A DNA stretch of 64,000 bases from Gaeumannomyces sp. JS-464 (Eukaryota; Ascomycota; Sordariomycetes; Magnaporthales; Magnaporthaceae): the NCBI GenBank assembly GCA_002197995.1, contig NGZR01000001.1, positions 1,674,001 through 1,738,000 on the forward strand. The letters are read 5' to 3'. Positions 44,950 through 57,184 of the stretch are shown here, one piece after another. The notes under the pieces were generated by a model. The model was not told the DNA's origin. It searched no databases and worked only from the letters and a program-made list of their open reading frames with translations. The translations under genes and the position numbers were made by a program. Position 1 is the first letter of the stretch. Every line of letters begins with the position of its first letter.

Positions 44950-47900
44950 GTTTAAGCGTTAACGCTGTCCGTATGCACCACGAAAGTTTTCGTTAAAAGT
45001 ATCCAGTTTTTTTTAAAATGCTTTTAATTTAAAGCAAAACCCGGCCCGTTAGCAAAAGGTTAACGAACTTCGCTTCCGTCGTCGACGTTGTTACAAAAGT
45101 CTGCTTTTTTAATTGATAAAAAATAAAACCACCCACTAGTATAACGATTACGCCGTTTGTAAACGCCTTCGTACGAAAGCAATTAGCGAACGAGGCGTTT
45201 TCGTAAGCCTTTAAGCCTATCGCTTCGGCGTTATAAATAGGCTTAGAAAAAGTAAGCGCGAGCTTTTTAATGCTAATAATATAGCGCTAAAATGTGCTTT
45301 AAAATGCTAAATGCTCGTTACCGGGATTAGCATTAACCTTTGCAACCTTTTTACGGTATACGTAATATTAAAGCAAATAATGCCAGCGAGGTAGCTAATA
45401 TTCGCTATTTCCAATTAGTAGCGCAAAATTTCCTAATACGGAAAAAGGTCCTAAATAATCGGCATTATAAAGTGAAAAGGCTAAAGCGTTTTTACTGCTT
45501 TAAAGTTTTCCTGTTCGTATTTAGTAATAATTTTGTTAATATAATCGCGTTAATAAAGATTTATAATCCTCCGCTAGAGATTTTTTACAATTTGCATACC
45601 GAGGAACGTTTTTGCGTTACTTAAAGCGGTTATTTCGAACCGGTTACCCATTTCGGTAACGATAGCTTTAATTTTCGTAACCGTACGAGCGGTAATTTAA
45701 AAATCGTTTACGTAAAGCAATAGCATAACGCCCGTTTTTTTTACGATAAAAGCAAACGTTTTAGTAAATTGGTTTAAAGCTAAATGTTTTAAGCTCCGGA
45801 ATAATCGTTTAATATTATTATAAAAGCGATTTGCGAAAGCCGTAAAATGCTTTTTTTAAACGGCAATAGTAGCTTTTTTGCTTTACCGAAATGCTTTAAA
45901 ATTGCTATACGTATATTATAACGTTATTAAATACGATAACGCCGAAATAGGCAATTAGGAAATCGAATTGGCGGCATTTAAGGTTATTAACGGCTATAAG
46001 CACAAAAAACACCCTCGTAAACGCTATATAACGATTGCCGCGTACGTTTAACTTTATTTTTCGCCCGGAATATTATCGTAATTGCCGTAAACGATTTAAC
46101 GCGTTTTAGTTTTTTTAAAAGCACTATTAAGCGTTAATTTAAACACGTATACCTATTTGCCCGGCAATGCTTTAACGCTTAAAAGCAATTTTTTTTAACA
46201 TTTACATGCTTTTTTCGAGCAACGTATTAATTTGCTTTTGCATTATTGGCTTATAATATCGCCCGTATTTAGCCTCGTGTTTTACCGCGTTGTAACAAAG
46301 GCCGGAATATACGGTGTTCCCAGCGCCGTAACGACGCCGAAAAGCGCGAAGTTAAGGATTTTAAAGCCGTTAATTTTTCAAGGCAAAACGATATCGTCGT
46401 TCGGGTACGTAACGTTAACAAATGCAAAACCCGTTTTTCGGGCAATCTTTTAGCAGTTTTAATATCCGTATTAAAGCTATAAAAACTTTCGTCGTTTCCG
46501 GCGCTTTTAAGGTTATTTGGATTTTTTTCCGCCACTTTTTTAATATTTTTAAGCTCGAAGCGAGCCGTTATAAATGCCTTCGCGGGCTCCCTTTTTTTGC
46601 AAGTTTTTAATGTTAAAACTTCGTAATGCTTAAAAGCTGTTAAGCGCTTTTTTTATTGCCGTTACTCGGCGGGGCGGCGGCCGCTTTTTGCAAGTCCTTT
46701 TTTTAAACGTTACGGGTATTGTAACCGCCTTATTACCGAGCTCGGGAGTTTTTTCGGGTGTTAACATGCCTGGGCCGGCGGGCTTTTTAAGCTTTTTAAG
46801 CTTTATAGCGGCAAGCTTTTCGTTTTTTGCTCCGGTTTCCCCGGTTTCCTCCGCAAGCGATAAATCGTTTTTACTTCCGGGGTTGGCAATATCGCTAGTT
46901 ACACCGGTATTACTATCGTTACTATCGGTGGAATTAGTAATTAGGCTAGTATTGTAAACCTAAATGCCTATTATAAGGTAAAGGTTTTTAATAACGGCTT
47001 TATTAACCGCATTAATAGTAATCGCCTTTTTAATAAAGTTATAAAGCGATTTCCGCCGTTTATTAGCGCTTTTATTAATTCGTGCGTTACGATAACGGAA
47101 AACCTTATTAATACCGTCCGGCTTTTAGCAAGATTTCGTTATAAAGGCCTTCCCAGCTTATAAGCCGGCCTTTCGTTATTTTGGGAGCTATTTTATTAGC
47201 TTTAGCTTATTTGCCGTTTTTAATTAGCATTTAAGCGACCGCGCCCCAAATGCGAAAAGTACGAATTAATGGTTGGTAATACTTTTCGTTAAAACCGATT
47301 GCTTTTACTTACGCTTTATGCGGGCTTTTTTTGCCGTTAAAAGCTGTATTTAAAATGTAGTTTAACACCTTTTTCGCTATTTATAAGGCATATACCCAGT
47401 ACTTTTTATGCAAACCGTTGGCATTAATCCTGGTGCGAACCGCGTTAAGTATAGTACGGTTAGCACGCTTAACGATATTATTCATTTCCGGGCATTGCGC
47501 TGGGCTAATTTTACAGGCTTTGCTTTAAGTAATGCAATAGGCTTTTAGCTTTTCCGGGTTAAACTTCGTGCTACCGTTTATATAAATTGCTTGTATTTTA
47601 ATGCTTAATTAAAGTTTAATATAATTAATTTAATTACAAACTTTCGTAAAAATTTCCGTATTAGCTTTGTTAATTGCAAAAATCACTTAGTTAAAAATAA
47701 TTGCCTTATTAATAATATGGACGGCGTAGTTATATCCGCCGTATAAAGTAAGCGAAATGGTTAATATATCCATATAAATACGGCTTAAAAGGCGGGTAAT
47801 ACGGTAAAAGTAACGATTGCCGATTATTTAAATGGCTTTGCTTTTTAAACAACTGTTACAAGTATGTTTTAATGCTTTAAAATAACTGATTTTAATACTT
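44950..47900 (-). pseudogene. Copia 2 pol remnant: RNase H, reverse transcriptase, integrase end
   Basis: On the minus strand, 45110-45060 reads QTFVTTSTTEAKFVNL, the copia RNase H 'Q..V..STTEAE' motif. 45760-45690 reads TGVMLLLYVNDF, the reverse-transcriptase YVDD box with the first Asp changed to Asn (codons at 45703-45714). The upstream part (46500-47900) should hold the C-terminal half of integrase and the linker but has no readable domain. Confidence 0.8.
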
Positions 47901-47913
47901 GCAACGCGGTAAG

Positions 47914-48375
47914 TGTTACAATTAGGGGTTTGCTCTTAAAGTAGGGCACTTCGGGGTGGTAAGAACAATATCTCTAATCTGGTTAACAGGGGAACACGTG
48001 ACTTAAAAGGACAATTTAATTGCTTGCCCCAGGGGATGCTTGGGAGCTAACTTAAGTTAACTAATGCCGAAGCTTTAATTAAAGCTACTTAAAACAATAA
48101 GAAATCCATCCCTTATATACACACTGCTTTATTTTTAAAATTTGTGGATTTGTCGAAAGATTTAGAAATTTATCCTTTGGATTTGTGGATTTGTCGAGAA
48201 ATCCAAAAATCCATTTTTTGGATTTGTAAATTTGTCGAAAAATCCAGAAATCCAGCTTAGGTAACCTTTCGGGTTACGTAACTCCCTATGTCTTGGTGTG
48301 GGGTAAAACCACTTTTAAAACCCTTCCTATACCCGTAACCCTATAGCCCTGGGGCCTGCATGTCCAGTCGTAATA
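47914..48375 (-). repeat. Gypsy left LTR (3' LTR)
   Basis: Begins TGTTACAATTAGGGG, ends GTCGTAATA (CA changed to TA). In element orientation, three units of about 40 bp with GGATTT..CGACAAAT (complement of 48141-48255) lie just upstream of a TATATAAGGG box (complement of about 48110-48120). The arrangement suggests U3 repeats before a core promoter. A purine tract GGGGGACC-like adjoins the inner side (48376-48390). Confidence 0.92.
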
Positions 48376-49262
48376 TTAGGTCCCCCTTTTTAAGCCAAGT
48401 CCTTTTAGCTACTTTTCTTTTCCCCCCCCCCGCCTTTCGTTAATTGGTAAATACTTTCCTTCCTTACCAACTTTTTTCCCTTTTTTTAATTAACGAAATG
48501 TTTGGCCGGGTACGAAAACGCCTTTTTACGAAAAAACCTTTTAGCGCAAAAACCTACTCGTTTAAATCGTTTCTTTTACTATCGAAATGCCTTCCTGTTT
48601 TTTTTGCTTCGAAGTTTTAAAGCGCGAAAAGTGTAAAGCCTTTCTTTAAAACTCCTCCCGGTATGTGGAATGCCTTAGTAGCAACCGCTCCGGCTGTAAC
48701 GTTTTAGGGCCCTCGCTTAAGCAGTTTCGTTTTATCGGTTTGCAATACCAATAACTGGAGGTAAAGGTCGAGGCTATAAAGGAAAAGCGGCGTACTTTGG
48801 ATAATAAGCTCGAACGTTTACGGAAACAAAAGAAAACTGGTTTGTTAAAAAGATGCGCGCGATTCGGCGCGGTATCGACGCGGTGGAAAAGTTAAAGCGT
48901 GTTAAGCGGGAAGAGGCCAACCAGGCGGCTCGCTAAGCTGCCTCGCATTTCGAGCCTTTTATGGCTCTTTCCGTTCTTTCCGATTAGCAAGTGCCCGGGG
49001 TTAACCTTAACTTAAACCTGTTTACCTTTTTTAACCAGGGTGAGTTGTAACTCTTTCCAACAACTTCCTTGGGTTTTGTGGCGGATTGGGCGTAGCTTTG
49101 GTCTTTTTTGCCGAGGTTTCGGGTTAAATTCCGGCACGACCGTTTAAGAAAAGTTTAACGATATCGGACTTTTTTTTTAAAACCTTTTTCTTTTGCTAAC
49201 CTTTTTATAAGTGCTTTGCCGGTATTCCGCTAGGGTTTTTTAGCAGTTTGCAAAGTTAGTTC

Positions 49263-52200
49263 CTTTTTCTTACGTGTTTTCTTCGTGGCCGTACCCTTTC
49301 CATTTAATTAGGTACTTTTTAGGCCTATTTTTCGGCCTATAATTTAAGATTTTTTTAATTTCGTACTTTTATTCCGGGTTAACTTCCATTAACTTATTAC
49401 TTTTAAAACTTGGTAGCGCTAGTTCGAATAGGGAAATATGAAAAACCGGGTGGGATTTTATAATCGGCGGTAATCGGAATTTATAATTTACGTCCGAAAC
49501 CTTTTTTAATACTTTAAAAAGTCCCAGTTTTTTATGGTTTAGCTTATCGTTCGGTCGTTTTGTTTTAATATTTCGTCGAAAAAAGATAAACGCTATCCCT
49601 TTTTTTAAAAGTCGGTTTTTTAATCCTTTTTTTGTTTGTTTAAATAGTTATGCGGTGCCGCAGCTTTTTTAGTTTTGCTTAAAAGTGTTTATGCAATTTA
49701 GTAAGCTTCGTTACCTGTATTTCCGCTATTAAAGCATGTTTTCCTGCCTTAGGTTTTTTATACGCTATTAGCGTAAACCCGTAGTTCGTATAAAACGGTA
49801 TGGTTTTTATGCTTTCGTAAATTAAGCTATTATAAGCGAACTAAATTATAGGAAATAGTTATACCTAATCGTTTTGTTTGTAATTAACGTAATAACGTAA
49901 ATATTGCTTTATAGTTTGGTTCGTCCGCTTTATTTATTTATTTGTTTAAAGGTGGTAAGTTATAAATAAAAAGTGTTTCGCTTTTAGCCTATTCGTAAGT
50001 CTTTTCCAAAATTTGCTTGTAAATAGCTTGTTTTTATCCGTAATTAAGCGGTTCGGCGTGCCGTATTCCGTTATTATATGCTTAATAAAAACGTACGCTA
50101 GCTTCGTAGCGTCGCTACTTTTTTTATATGGTAAAAACAAAGCGTATTTGGTAAGCCTATCTATTATTACCAATATATTATCGTATTTTACTTTAGTTAA
50201 TAGTTTTTTGGATTAGGGAAGTTTAATAACGAAATTTATAGTAACTTTTTGCTATGCTTTATCCGGTGCTAATAGTGGTTGTAAAAGCTTATAAGGCTTA
50301 TACCTATTAGCTTTATTCTTAGCATAACTTTCGCAATTTTTTATTGCGTTTTGTATTTCGGCTCGAGTTTTTGCGAACCCGTAATATTATTGCAATCGTT
50401 TTTACGTTTTTTTTACGCTTTGGTAGCCGTATGCCAATTGGCTATAAATTTGTTGGATTTTTTTTAAGGTTTAAACTTTTCCCTATTAAACCGTTTTAGC
50501 GAATATCTTTTATGCCGAAACTAAAAATCCGTTTGGTTTTTTCGCTAGGATTACTCGTGTTTTTTTAGGTATTATAACTTAATGGTTCAATTATCGGTTT
50601 AAAGCGTTCGCCGGCTGTTTTTCGACTTTTTTCCGGTATTTAATCCGGATATCGTAGTTTTGCAAAAACTCGCTTTAACGGACTTATCGCTTGTTTAGGT
50701 TTTTGCTTATAATAAAGTGCGTTAAATTTTATAATCCGTATATATTACAACTTAGTGCTTCGTTTTATAAAAGTGTAACCGCCACTTTTTAAATGCTCGG
50801 ATTATCGTTAAAAGTTTTTTATCGTGGATTTGGTAATTTAACTTAGGTTTATTTAGCTTTTGCGAAAAAAAACGCGTAAAGGTATAACCGTTTTTGGTCG
50901 TTTCGCTATCCGAATTAACCGCCGATCGCGTAATCCGACGCGTCGGTTTTAACTTCGAAGGTTTTTTTGGGTTTAGGAATACCAATATTGGTTTTTTTAA
51001 TACGGCGTTCCGTAATTGCTTAAAAGCCTTTTTTTTTACTTTTTTTAACAAAACTGGTAGTCGTTTTTAATAAAATTCGTAAATGGTATAACGATTTTGC
51101 TATAATTACGGATAAACCGTTTGTAAAAGTTTAAAAATCCTAGGAATTTTCGTATTTTCGTAACGTTTTTAAATATAAACCATTTTTAATTTTTTTTAAC
51201 TTTTTTAAAGTTTATGCAAACCTATCCAAATGTAATTACAAATTTTAAAAAAGCGACTTTTTGCGAATGCTATTCGCACTTTTTTAGTTTAATAAAAAGC
51301 TTTGCATTAAGTAGTTTTTAAAGCATTTTATATACGTGCCGCTTATGCTTTTTCATTATTTCCGAAAAAATTAGGATATTATCCAAATACGCGAAAATAA
51401 AAATGTCGAAATACTCGCGTAACGCATGGTTAATTATTTTTTAAAACGTGGCTAATACGTTAGTAAACCCGAAGGTTATTACTAAAAACTCGTAATATCT
51501 AAACCTCGTTTTAAAAGTCGTAAACCATTTTTAGCCTTTTTTAATTCGTATTAAGTTATAAGCTTTTCGTAAATTTAAAGCCGTAAAGTATTAGGCTTTA
51601 CCGAGCTTATCGCGCAGTTTATCGATAAAAGGTAAAAATACCGATTTTTTATCGTAGTTTTATTTAATAGTCGGTAATTAATACACATTCGTTTTGTCCC
51701 GTTTTTTTTTTATAAAATCCTATATCCTATTGGAAAATCGAAAAGTTTAATATATCCTTTTCGTAAGTTTTCCTTTAGCTGTTCTTTTAGCACTTTTTAT
51801 TGTTAAAGGTTAAACTAATACAGCTTTTGGTATTTAAATTGCGTTTTTGGTTTAAGTTTAATTTTTAAATCGAACGGTTTATATTCGAAAAGCACCGTTT
51901 TTAGGTTTTTCCGAAACAATTTCTCGTATTTATGGTATTTTTCCGGAATATTCGCGAGCCGTTTTTTAATGTAAATTGGATTGTTTTAATTACTTTCCGC
52001 TTTGGATAATCGCGTATTCGTCGATGCTAAATGCAAAAGTAAACTGCTAAGTTTTATTACTATTATAACCTTTTTTCGTTGCTTTTTATGCTTACGGTTT
52101 AAAGTTCGTAATTGGTAAACCGTTTTAGTTATTTGTAGCTTTTCCTATTAAATTTAACCGGTAGTTCAATTTATCCGTAAATTATTTTTCTTAAACTAAA

Positions 52201-53743
52201 AGATTTCGAAAATTACATTTCTTTTTTTTATATTTAGCTTATTTAATATAATAGTAACGTTTTTTTTTATTTCGGGTGCGTAATATTATTAGCTATATTT
52301 TTCGGTTAATTTATTTTTTATTATAAGCGATAGGTATTTTTTCGACCGTTTTTAATTAATACGGTTAATATTTCCGTTTTATAAGAATTTTATACCGTTT
52401 AACCGTTTATAGCGATACGTAATCGCTTTATACTTCGCAATCGATTATTATTTTAACCTTTTTCTTTTAATATTTTATCCGAAATGTTAATAGGTTATAT
52501 AGTTAATTCGATTTTGCTATTGCGAGGGTTTTTATTGGTTTTTTATATTTTCCATTTCGTGCTTTCCGTTTAAGTAGCTCGTTTAGTTTTTTAATAAAAG
52601 GAACGAATACCGTACGTTCGTTTTTTTATCCGGGTTAAACGGGGTATACGCTTATGCGATCCCCTAATGCTAAGTTTTCGCTTTTTATGCTATATGTTTT
52701 TTGCATTCCGCAATTTCGCATTTTTTTAATCGAGCGTTTTGGTAATACATAGCATTAAATACCGCTCGTTAAGTTTAAAAATTGCGGTAAATTTGCCAAT
52801 CCGGGCTGGTTCCCACCGTAGCAATTGGAATGCCAAACGAGGCTTATTTTTAAGCTTGTTTTTTAATTTCCGTAGGAAAAAATCGTATTTAAATTTAGGT
52901 TATAAGTGGAATTTGCACTTTCCGTAAACGCATTTTGCTTAAAAAAGGTACAAATATCCGGGGTATTTTATATCGATATTAGGGTAATCCTCGGGTTTTA
53001 ACGCAGTTTATTTTAGCTCGCTTATATCGTTAAACCTATAGCTAATATATTTAACTTTTTATTAATCGTTAAATTATAATAAAAGTTAACCGTCGTTTTC
53101 GTTCGCTAAAATAGCGTAATATAACGGGCCATTTAAGTGTTTTAAAACTTTAACGTTTTAAAAATACGCCAAAATATTAAAAAGCGTAAAAGCGTGCTAA
53201 TTTTTCCAATTTACCTGCTTTTCGCAAATTATAAATACGAAAGTTCCGCCGTTCGAACTTTTCGCTCGTTTTTAAAACTCGGCCGTTTTAAAGTTTTAAC
53301 CATTTTGGTTTATTTTAGCGTCGATATCGGAATTTTCCGACTTTCGAAAAAGGTATGTTTAATTTAAAAGCTTTTTTTTTCCGCCGCGCTATTTGCTAAA
53401 GTTGCTCCCTTTTAAATCCCGCGAAAAGCGGTATCGTTTTTTTCCTTCGAATTTTCGGGCCCGGAAATAATCCGCTATTTTCTTTCGCTATCGTATTCGA
53501 GCTTTATAACTTTAAATATACAAATGCTTTATAATTTCCGAAGGTATTATTCGGTAGCCTTTTTATTAAACTAATATATGGTATACAGTTTATCGTAGTA
53601 ATACGTTTAATTAAACGTTATTTTAAAATATAGTTCTTTTTATATCGAGCTTTTTTACGTTCGCTAAAAGTTCGCTACTTAGCGGTTATTATTTTACTAA
53701 AAGCAATTAATTTTTATATAGCTAGCTTAGCCGCATTTAAAAC
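49263..53743 (-). pseudogene. Gypsy gag-pol remnant with chromodomain
   Basis: Reading down the minus strand: at 53743-53703 a gag knuckle CFKCG.ASYIKINC, where the CCHC His has become Tyr and one codon a stop. At about 51400-51360 reverse transcriptase REYFDIFIFAYLDNILIFS, the YLDD box mutated to YLDN (51378-51389). At 51051-50752 RNase H with SQKLNKPKLNYQIHDKKLLT. At 50173-49946 integrase core MVIIDRLTKYALFLPYKKS through TSKFWKRLT. At 49320-49263 the chromodomain KYLIKWKGYGHEENT, where the conserved next Trp codon is TAA. Chromodomains direct such elements to marked chromatin. All changes noted are G-to-A or C-to-T. Confidence 0.9.
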
Positions 53744-54713
53744 ATTTCCCGTTTTTCGGGTTTTATTTTTGCTTTTTTTGCTGCTTTTATTACTGGTAAG
53801 CGGCTCCCGCATTAAAGTTTATAAAGCTCGAGTGCGTTTTATAAGCCGTAATAGGTTACTATTTAGCCTTTTTTTGGTTAACTTTGTTATTTTATACCGC
53901 ATTTTTAAAATTATGTCCTTTCTTTTCCTATTGTCGTTTATACAATTTATCGTTAATACGAACCGCGTTTTTAACGTAATCCGTAAAAAACTTTAAACGG
54001 TCCTGCTTTGCGAGTTCGTTTTTTACGTTTTCGCGTAATCCGTTATAAAAGTGCAGCATTAACGTAGCGTCGTTTTAGCTAAGCTTAGTATTAATCCGTT
54101 AAAAGTCCGTTGCGTATTTGGCTGCAAACCTTCGCTATTTAAAGGCCAGCAAATTTCTTTCGGCGATTCGGGTTTCGTTAATTATTCCGAACACTTTTCC
54201 GACCTTTTTCCGAAAGTTTCGAAGCTGGCGAAAATAAGTTTGGTGGTTTTTTGGCTACCTTTATACCTTTTAAGGTAATTACTTTAGGTTGGCTAAAACC
54301 ATTCCTTTACCTTACCGTCCAGCCTGGTAGCAGCGTAGGCAACCTTTTATTCCTCGTTTACGAATTGCTATTCGTAAAACTTAAAATAGCTTTTGCATTC
54401 GGTAAAAAAACGTTTTAAGCTTGCCGTTTTCCCTTTCGTAAAAATCCGGGGACGGAAATTTGTACGCTTTAACCGCGATAAGCGCTTCGAGGGATAGAAA
54501 TTTCGTGGTAAATTGTTTTACCTCGGCCTAACTTTTAGCGATTTCCTCCTTTATAAGCTTAAAAAGACTGGCCGTATTAGCGGTTTCGTTAAGGTTATAT
54601 TTAACACCGTTAAAAGTAAAACCGTGGTTTTTTCCTTTTTAGGCTTTTTACTACTGCTCGCTATAGCTGTACTGTTCTCCTTTTAACAAGGTACTAAACA
54701 AAATTAGTTAAAA

Positions 54714-55173
54714 TGTTACAATTAGGGGTTTGCTTTAAGGTAAGGCATTCGGGGGTGGTAAGGATAATATTTTTAATTTGGTTAACAAAAAACACGTAAT
54801 TTAAAAGGACATTTAATTGCTTGCCTTAAGGGATGTTTAAAAGCTAACTTAGTTAACTAATGCTAAAGCTTTAATTAAAACTATTTAAAACAGTAGGAAA
54901 TTTATCCCTTATATACATATTGCTTTATTCCTAAAATTTGTTAAATTTGTCGAAAGATTTAAAAAATCCATCCTTTGGATTTGTGGATTTATCGAAAGAT
55001 TTAAAGATCCATTTTTTGGATTTTGGATTTGTCGAAAAATCCAAAGATTTAGCTTAAATAACCTTTCGGGTTACGTAACTCCCTATGTCCTGGTGTGGGG
55101 TTAAAACCACTTTTAAAACCCTTCTTGTGCTTGTAACCTTGTGGCTTTGGGGCTTGCATGTCCGGTCGTAATA
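54714..55173 (-). repeat. Gypsy right LTR (5' LTR)
   Basis: 460 bp, TGTTACAATTAGGGG to GTCGTAATA, followed by GTAAG. More decayed than the left copy in the GGATTT repeat block. The primer site should lie at 54697-54713 (complement TTTTAACTAATTTTG), but I cannot match it to a tRNA. Confidence 0.92.
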
Positions 55174-55178
55174 GTAAG

Positions 55179-56937
55179 CCGTTATTACCGCCTTTTTATT
55201 AATATGCATTAAACGCGATGCATTATTACGTAAAGCACTGGGCGTTTTGTCGTAATTGGTGCGTTAATTTCCGTCGATCGGTTTTTTCCGTTAAGTGCGT
55301 TGTTTAAAGCTATAAAGCTTAAAAGCGCGCTTGCAAACACGTTAACGTTAGCAATTAGATATGTTATTATTAATGTAGTAATTACTTAACTATTTATCGT
55401 CGAGCGTTACGAAATAATCGGTTTAATCGTTTTTTAAGCTTGCTTTACGCATTTTGCTAAAACTAAAAAGGTTAAAAAAGGATTTAAGCGTAAAAATTGC
55501 TTATAAAGTAATTATAGTAACGCTCGTTTTATTGCGCTAATGCATTTCGACGGTGCCTTTTTAACGAAAATTTAGGCGCTGTTATTAGTAATGGTAGCGT
55601 TATAAAAAACCTCGCGCTTTTTTAACAAGGTAAACCATTTGCGATTGTTAAAGTAATATTTAAACGAGCCGGAATCGATTATTACGGCGTTACGGGCACT
55701 ATTAATATTGCTTAAAGCGGTATTAGTTATAGTATATAATTAGCATTGCCCCGATTAACCGGCATATTACTAGTATGATCGGTAGCTTTCGGGTTGGTTA
55801 TAGCCTCGTTAGCTGCTTTATTACCTCGCTAGAAGCGCCGCTCCGGATATTTGGCCTTTTAAGCTTTTTTAAATTTAAAGTGCAAAAGTTAGCAGTTATC
55901 GTCGCCGCTTTTGTAATGCTTACCGCACGTATCGTAATAAAAACACGCGAAACGATAATGCAACCCTTTTTATTGCAAAGCTTCGGCTTTTTTTTTAACC
56001 TTTAAAGTTTTTCCGGCTTTTTGTTAGTATTAACCATGGCTTTTAATTTTAAAGCCTTTATAACCGCCGTATTTTCGAGCACTTTCGAAATGAAATTAGC
56101 GGGAATGCGGCGTTCGCCTTTACAATTCTTTAAAATTATAACCACCGTAAAAAGGTAAATAGCGCTAAGCCCGTTAACGAAGCTTTTTATAAGCATTTAA
56201 TTCGAAATGTTAATATTAGCTTAATTTAAGCCTATTTAATTTGTAACTAACGGTTCGTATATTTTTTAACGTTACCGTTAAACTTTTCCACCGAAATTAT
56301 ATAATGTTCGTTAATTAGGGCGTCGAAACGGCCGTTAGCGGTAGTTTTAATAGTGCTAATTACCTTATTTTAAAAAGCTTTTGGGTTTTAATCCTCGTCG
56401 TTTTTAAAGCGGTTTTAACCGGCTTTTTTTTTAAATTCGTAGCCACTTTTTCGATATTGTTACGAATGCAGTACCATGTTAATATCCTTTTAAAAGCTTA
56501 TAATTATATAGCTTCGTTATTTTCCGCTTTAACCGGTTTGGCCGAAAGGTTAGCAAATATAAAAAAAAATGTTATAGGAAGCGGTTAAATGCATTCGGAT
56601 AATGCGCTTTTATATTTTTAAGTTAAAAGACTTTAGCAGGTCCGGGACTTTTACTGCGATTTCGCGGTATTCCGCCATTTCGGCGGCTTTATTAGCACTT
56701 TTAACGCGTACAAAAGCGTTAAATTGCAAGGGAAATAGTGCTTTTAAACGCTAAAAGGGTTATTATTATTGCTTTATTATGGTTGCTAATCGGCGCTAAA
56801 CGCGGTTTTGTTAATTGTCGTTTAACAGTTTTTTAACTGCTGCGCTTCGCTCGTAATCCACGGCGGGAAAACGCAAATAACGGGAAACAACTCGTGCACC
56901 GTTAATCTCTCCTAATTAGGCAAAAATATCGTTAATA
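55179..56937 (-). pseudogene. Copia 2 gag and protease remnant
   Basis: The minus strand at 55690-55620 reads AVIIDSGSFKYYFNNRKWFT, the copia protease site DSG followed by the usual 'H......F' region. The segment to 56937 should contain gag; I recognise no knuckle or other domain. Frames are short. Confidence 0.65.
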
Positions 56938-56941
56938 ACGC

Positions 56942-56957
56942 GCGAAGGCTTATAACC
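56942..56957 (-). other. Copia 2 primer-binding site, half-tRNA-iMet type
   Basis: Against the 5' LTR the minus strand reads GGTTATAAGCCTTCGC. The first 11 bases match the complement of the initiator-tRNA anticodon loop (GGTTATGAGCC) with one G-to-A change. The same core is at the same position in copia 1. Confidence 0.6.
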
Positions 56958-57122
56958 TAATAAAGGTGCGCCGACGATAGGCACCCAAAGTGATTAGTTT
57001 TTAAGCTACTTTATTCGATCGCGGGTTAAGACGCGTGCAAGCCAAAATACTAGGGCCAGTGCATAAGCCTAAAGCTGTAAAGCACCAGTTGCCACCCACG
57101 TGACTTTAGGCCACCTTTAATA
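56958..57122 (-). repeat. Copia 2 right LTR (5' LTR)
   Basis: Begins TAATAAAGGTGCG and ends CTTTAATA (CA changed to TA), followed by the TTAGC duplicate. Pairs with 44478-44638. Confidence 0.88.
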
Positions 57123-57184
57123 TTAGCTTTATTTATTACCTTTCCTGGGCTTTTAAGCGACCGTTTTCGGGCCACCTTATAACA

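Larger units (their letters stand above)
47914..55173 (-). mobile_element. Ty3/gypsy chromovirus, complete but RIP-killed
   Basis: LTRs of about 460 bp (47914-48375 and 54714-55173) flank 6.3 kb of internal DNA. The TSD GTAAG is at 47909-47913 and 55174-55178. Minus-strand order: gag zinc knuckle, reverse transcriptase, RNase H, integrase, chromodomain, which identifies a chromovirus. Removing it rejoins the copia 2 integrase region. Confidence 0.95.
44478..57122 (-). mobile_element. Copia 2: second Ty1/copia element, split by the gypsy element
   Basis: Short LTRs of about 165 bp (44478-44638 and 56958-57122) and the duplicate TTAGC (44473-44477 and 57123-57127) define it. Without the gypsy insertion it is about 5.4 kb. 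On the minus strand the order is protease, integrase region, reverse transcriptase, RNase H. Its LTRs and sequence are distinct from copia 1. Every frame is broken by RIP. Confidence 0.9.
44361..57184. mobile_element. 174-bp solo-LTR-like element, split by copia 2
   Basis: The pieces 44361-44477 and 57128-57184 join into 174 bp that begins TGTTATGAATTGGG and ends GGGCCACCTTATAACA, with TGTTAT/ATAACA inverted ends and a TATA-like TTGTATATAG. It is flanked by the 5-bp repeat CTGCC (44356-44360 and 57185-57189). TG...CA ends plus a 5-bp duplication indicate a solo LTR of another family. It does not match the copia 2, copia 1 or gypsy LTRs. A small non-coding LTR-derived element (TRIM) is the alternative. 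Confidence 0.7.

Noticed and set aside
45340..45624. 94-codon plus-strand frame
   Set aside because: It is antisense to the copia 2 reverse-transcriptase/RNase H region.
46232..46957. Plus-strand frames with hydrophobic stretches that looked like membrane proteins
   Set aside because: They lie antisense within copia 2; the hydrophobicity comes from RIP-made T-rich codons.
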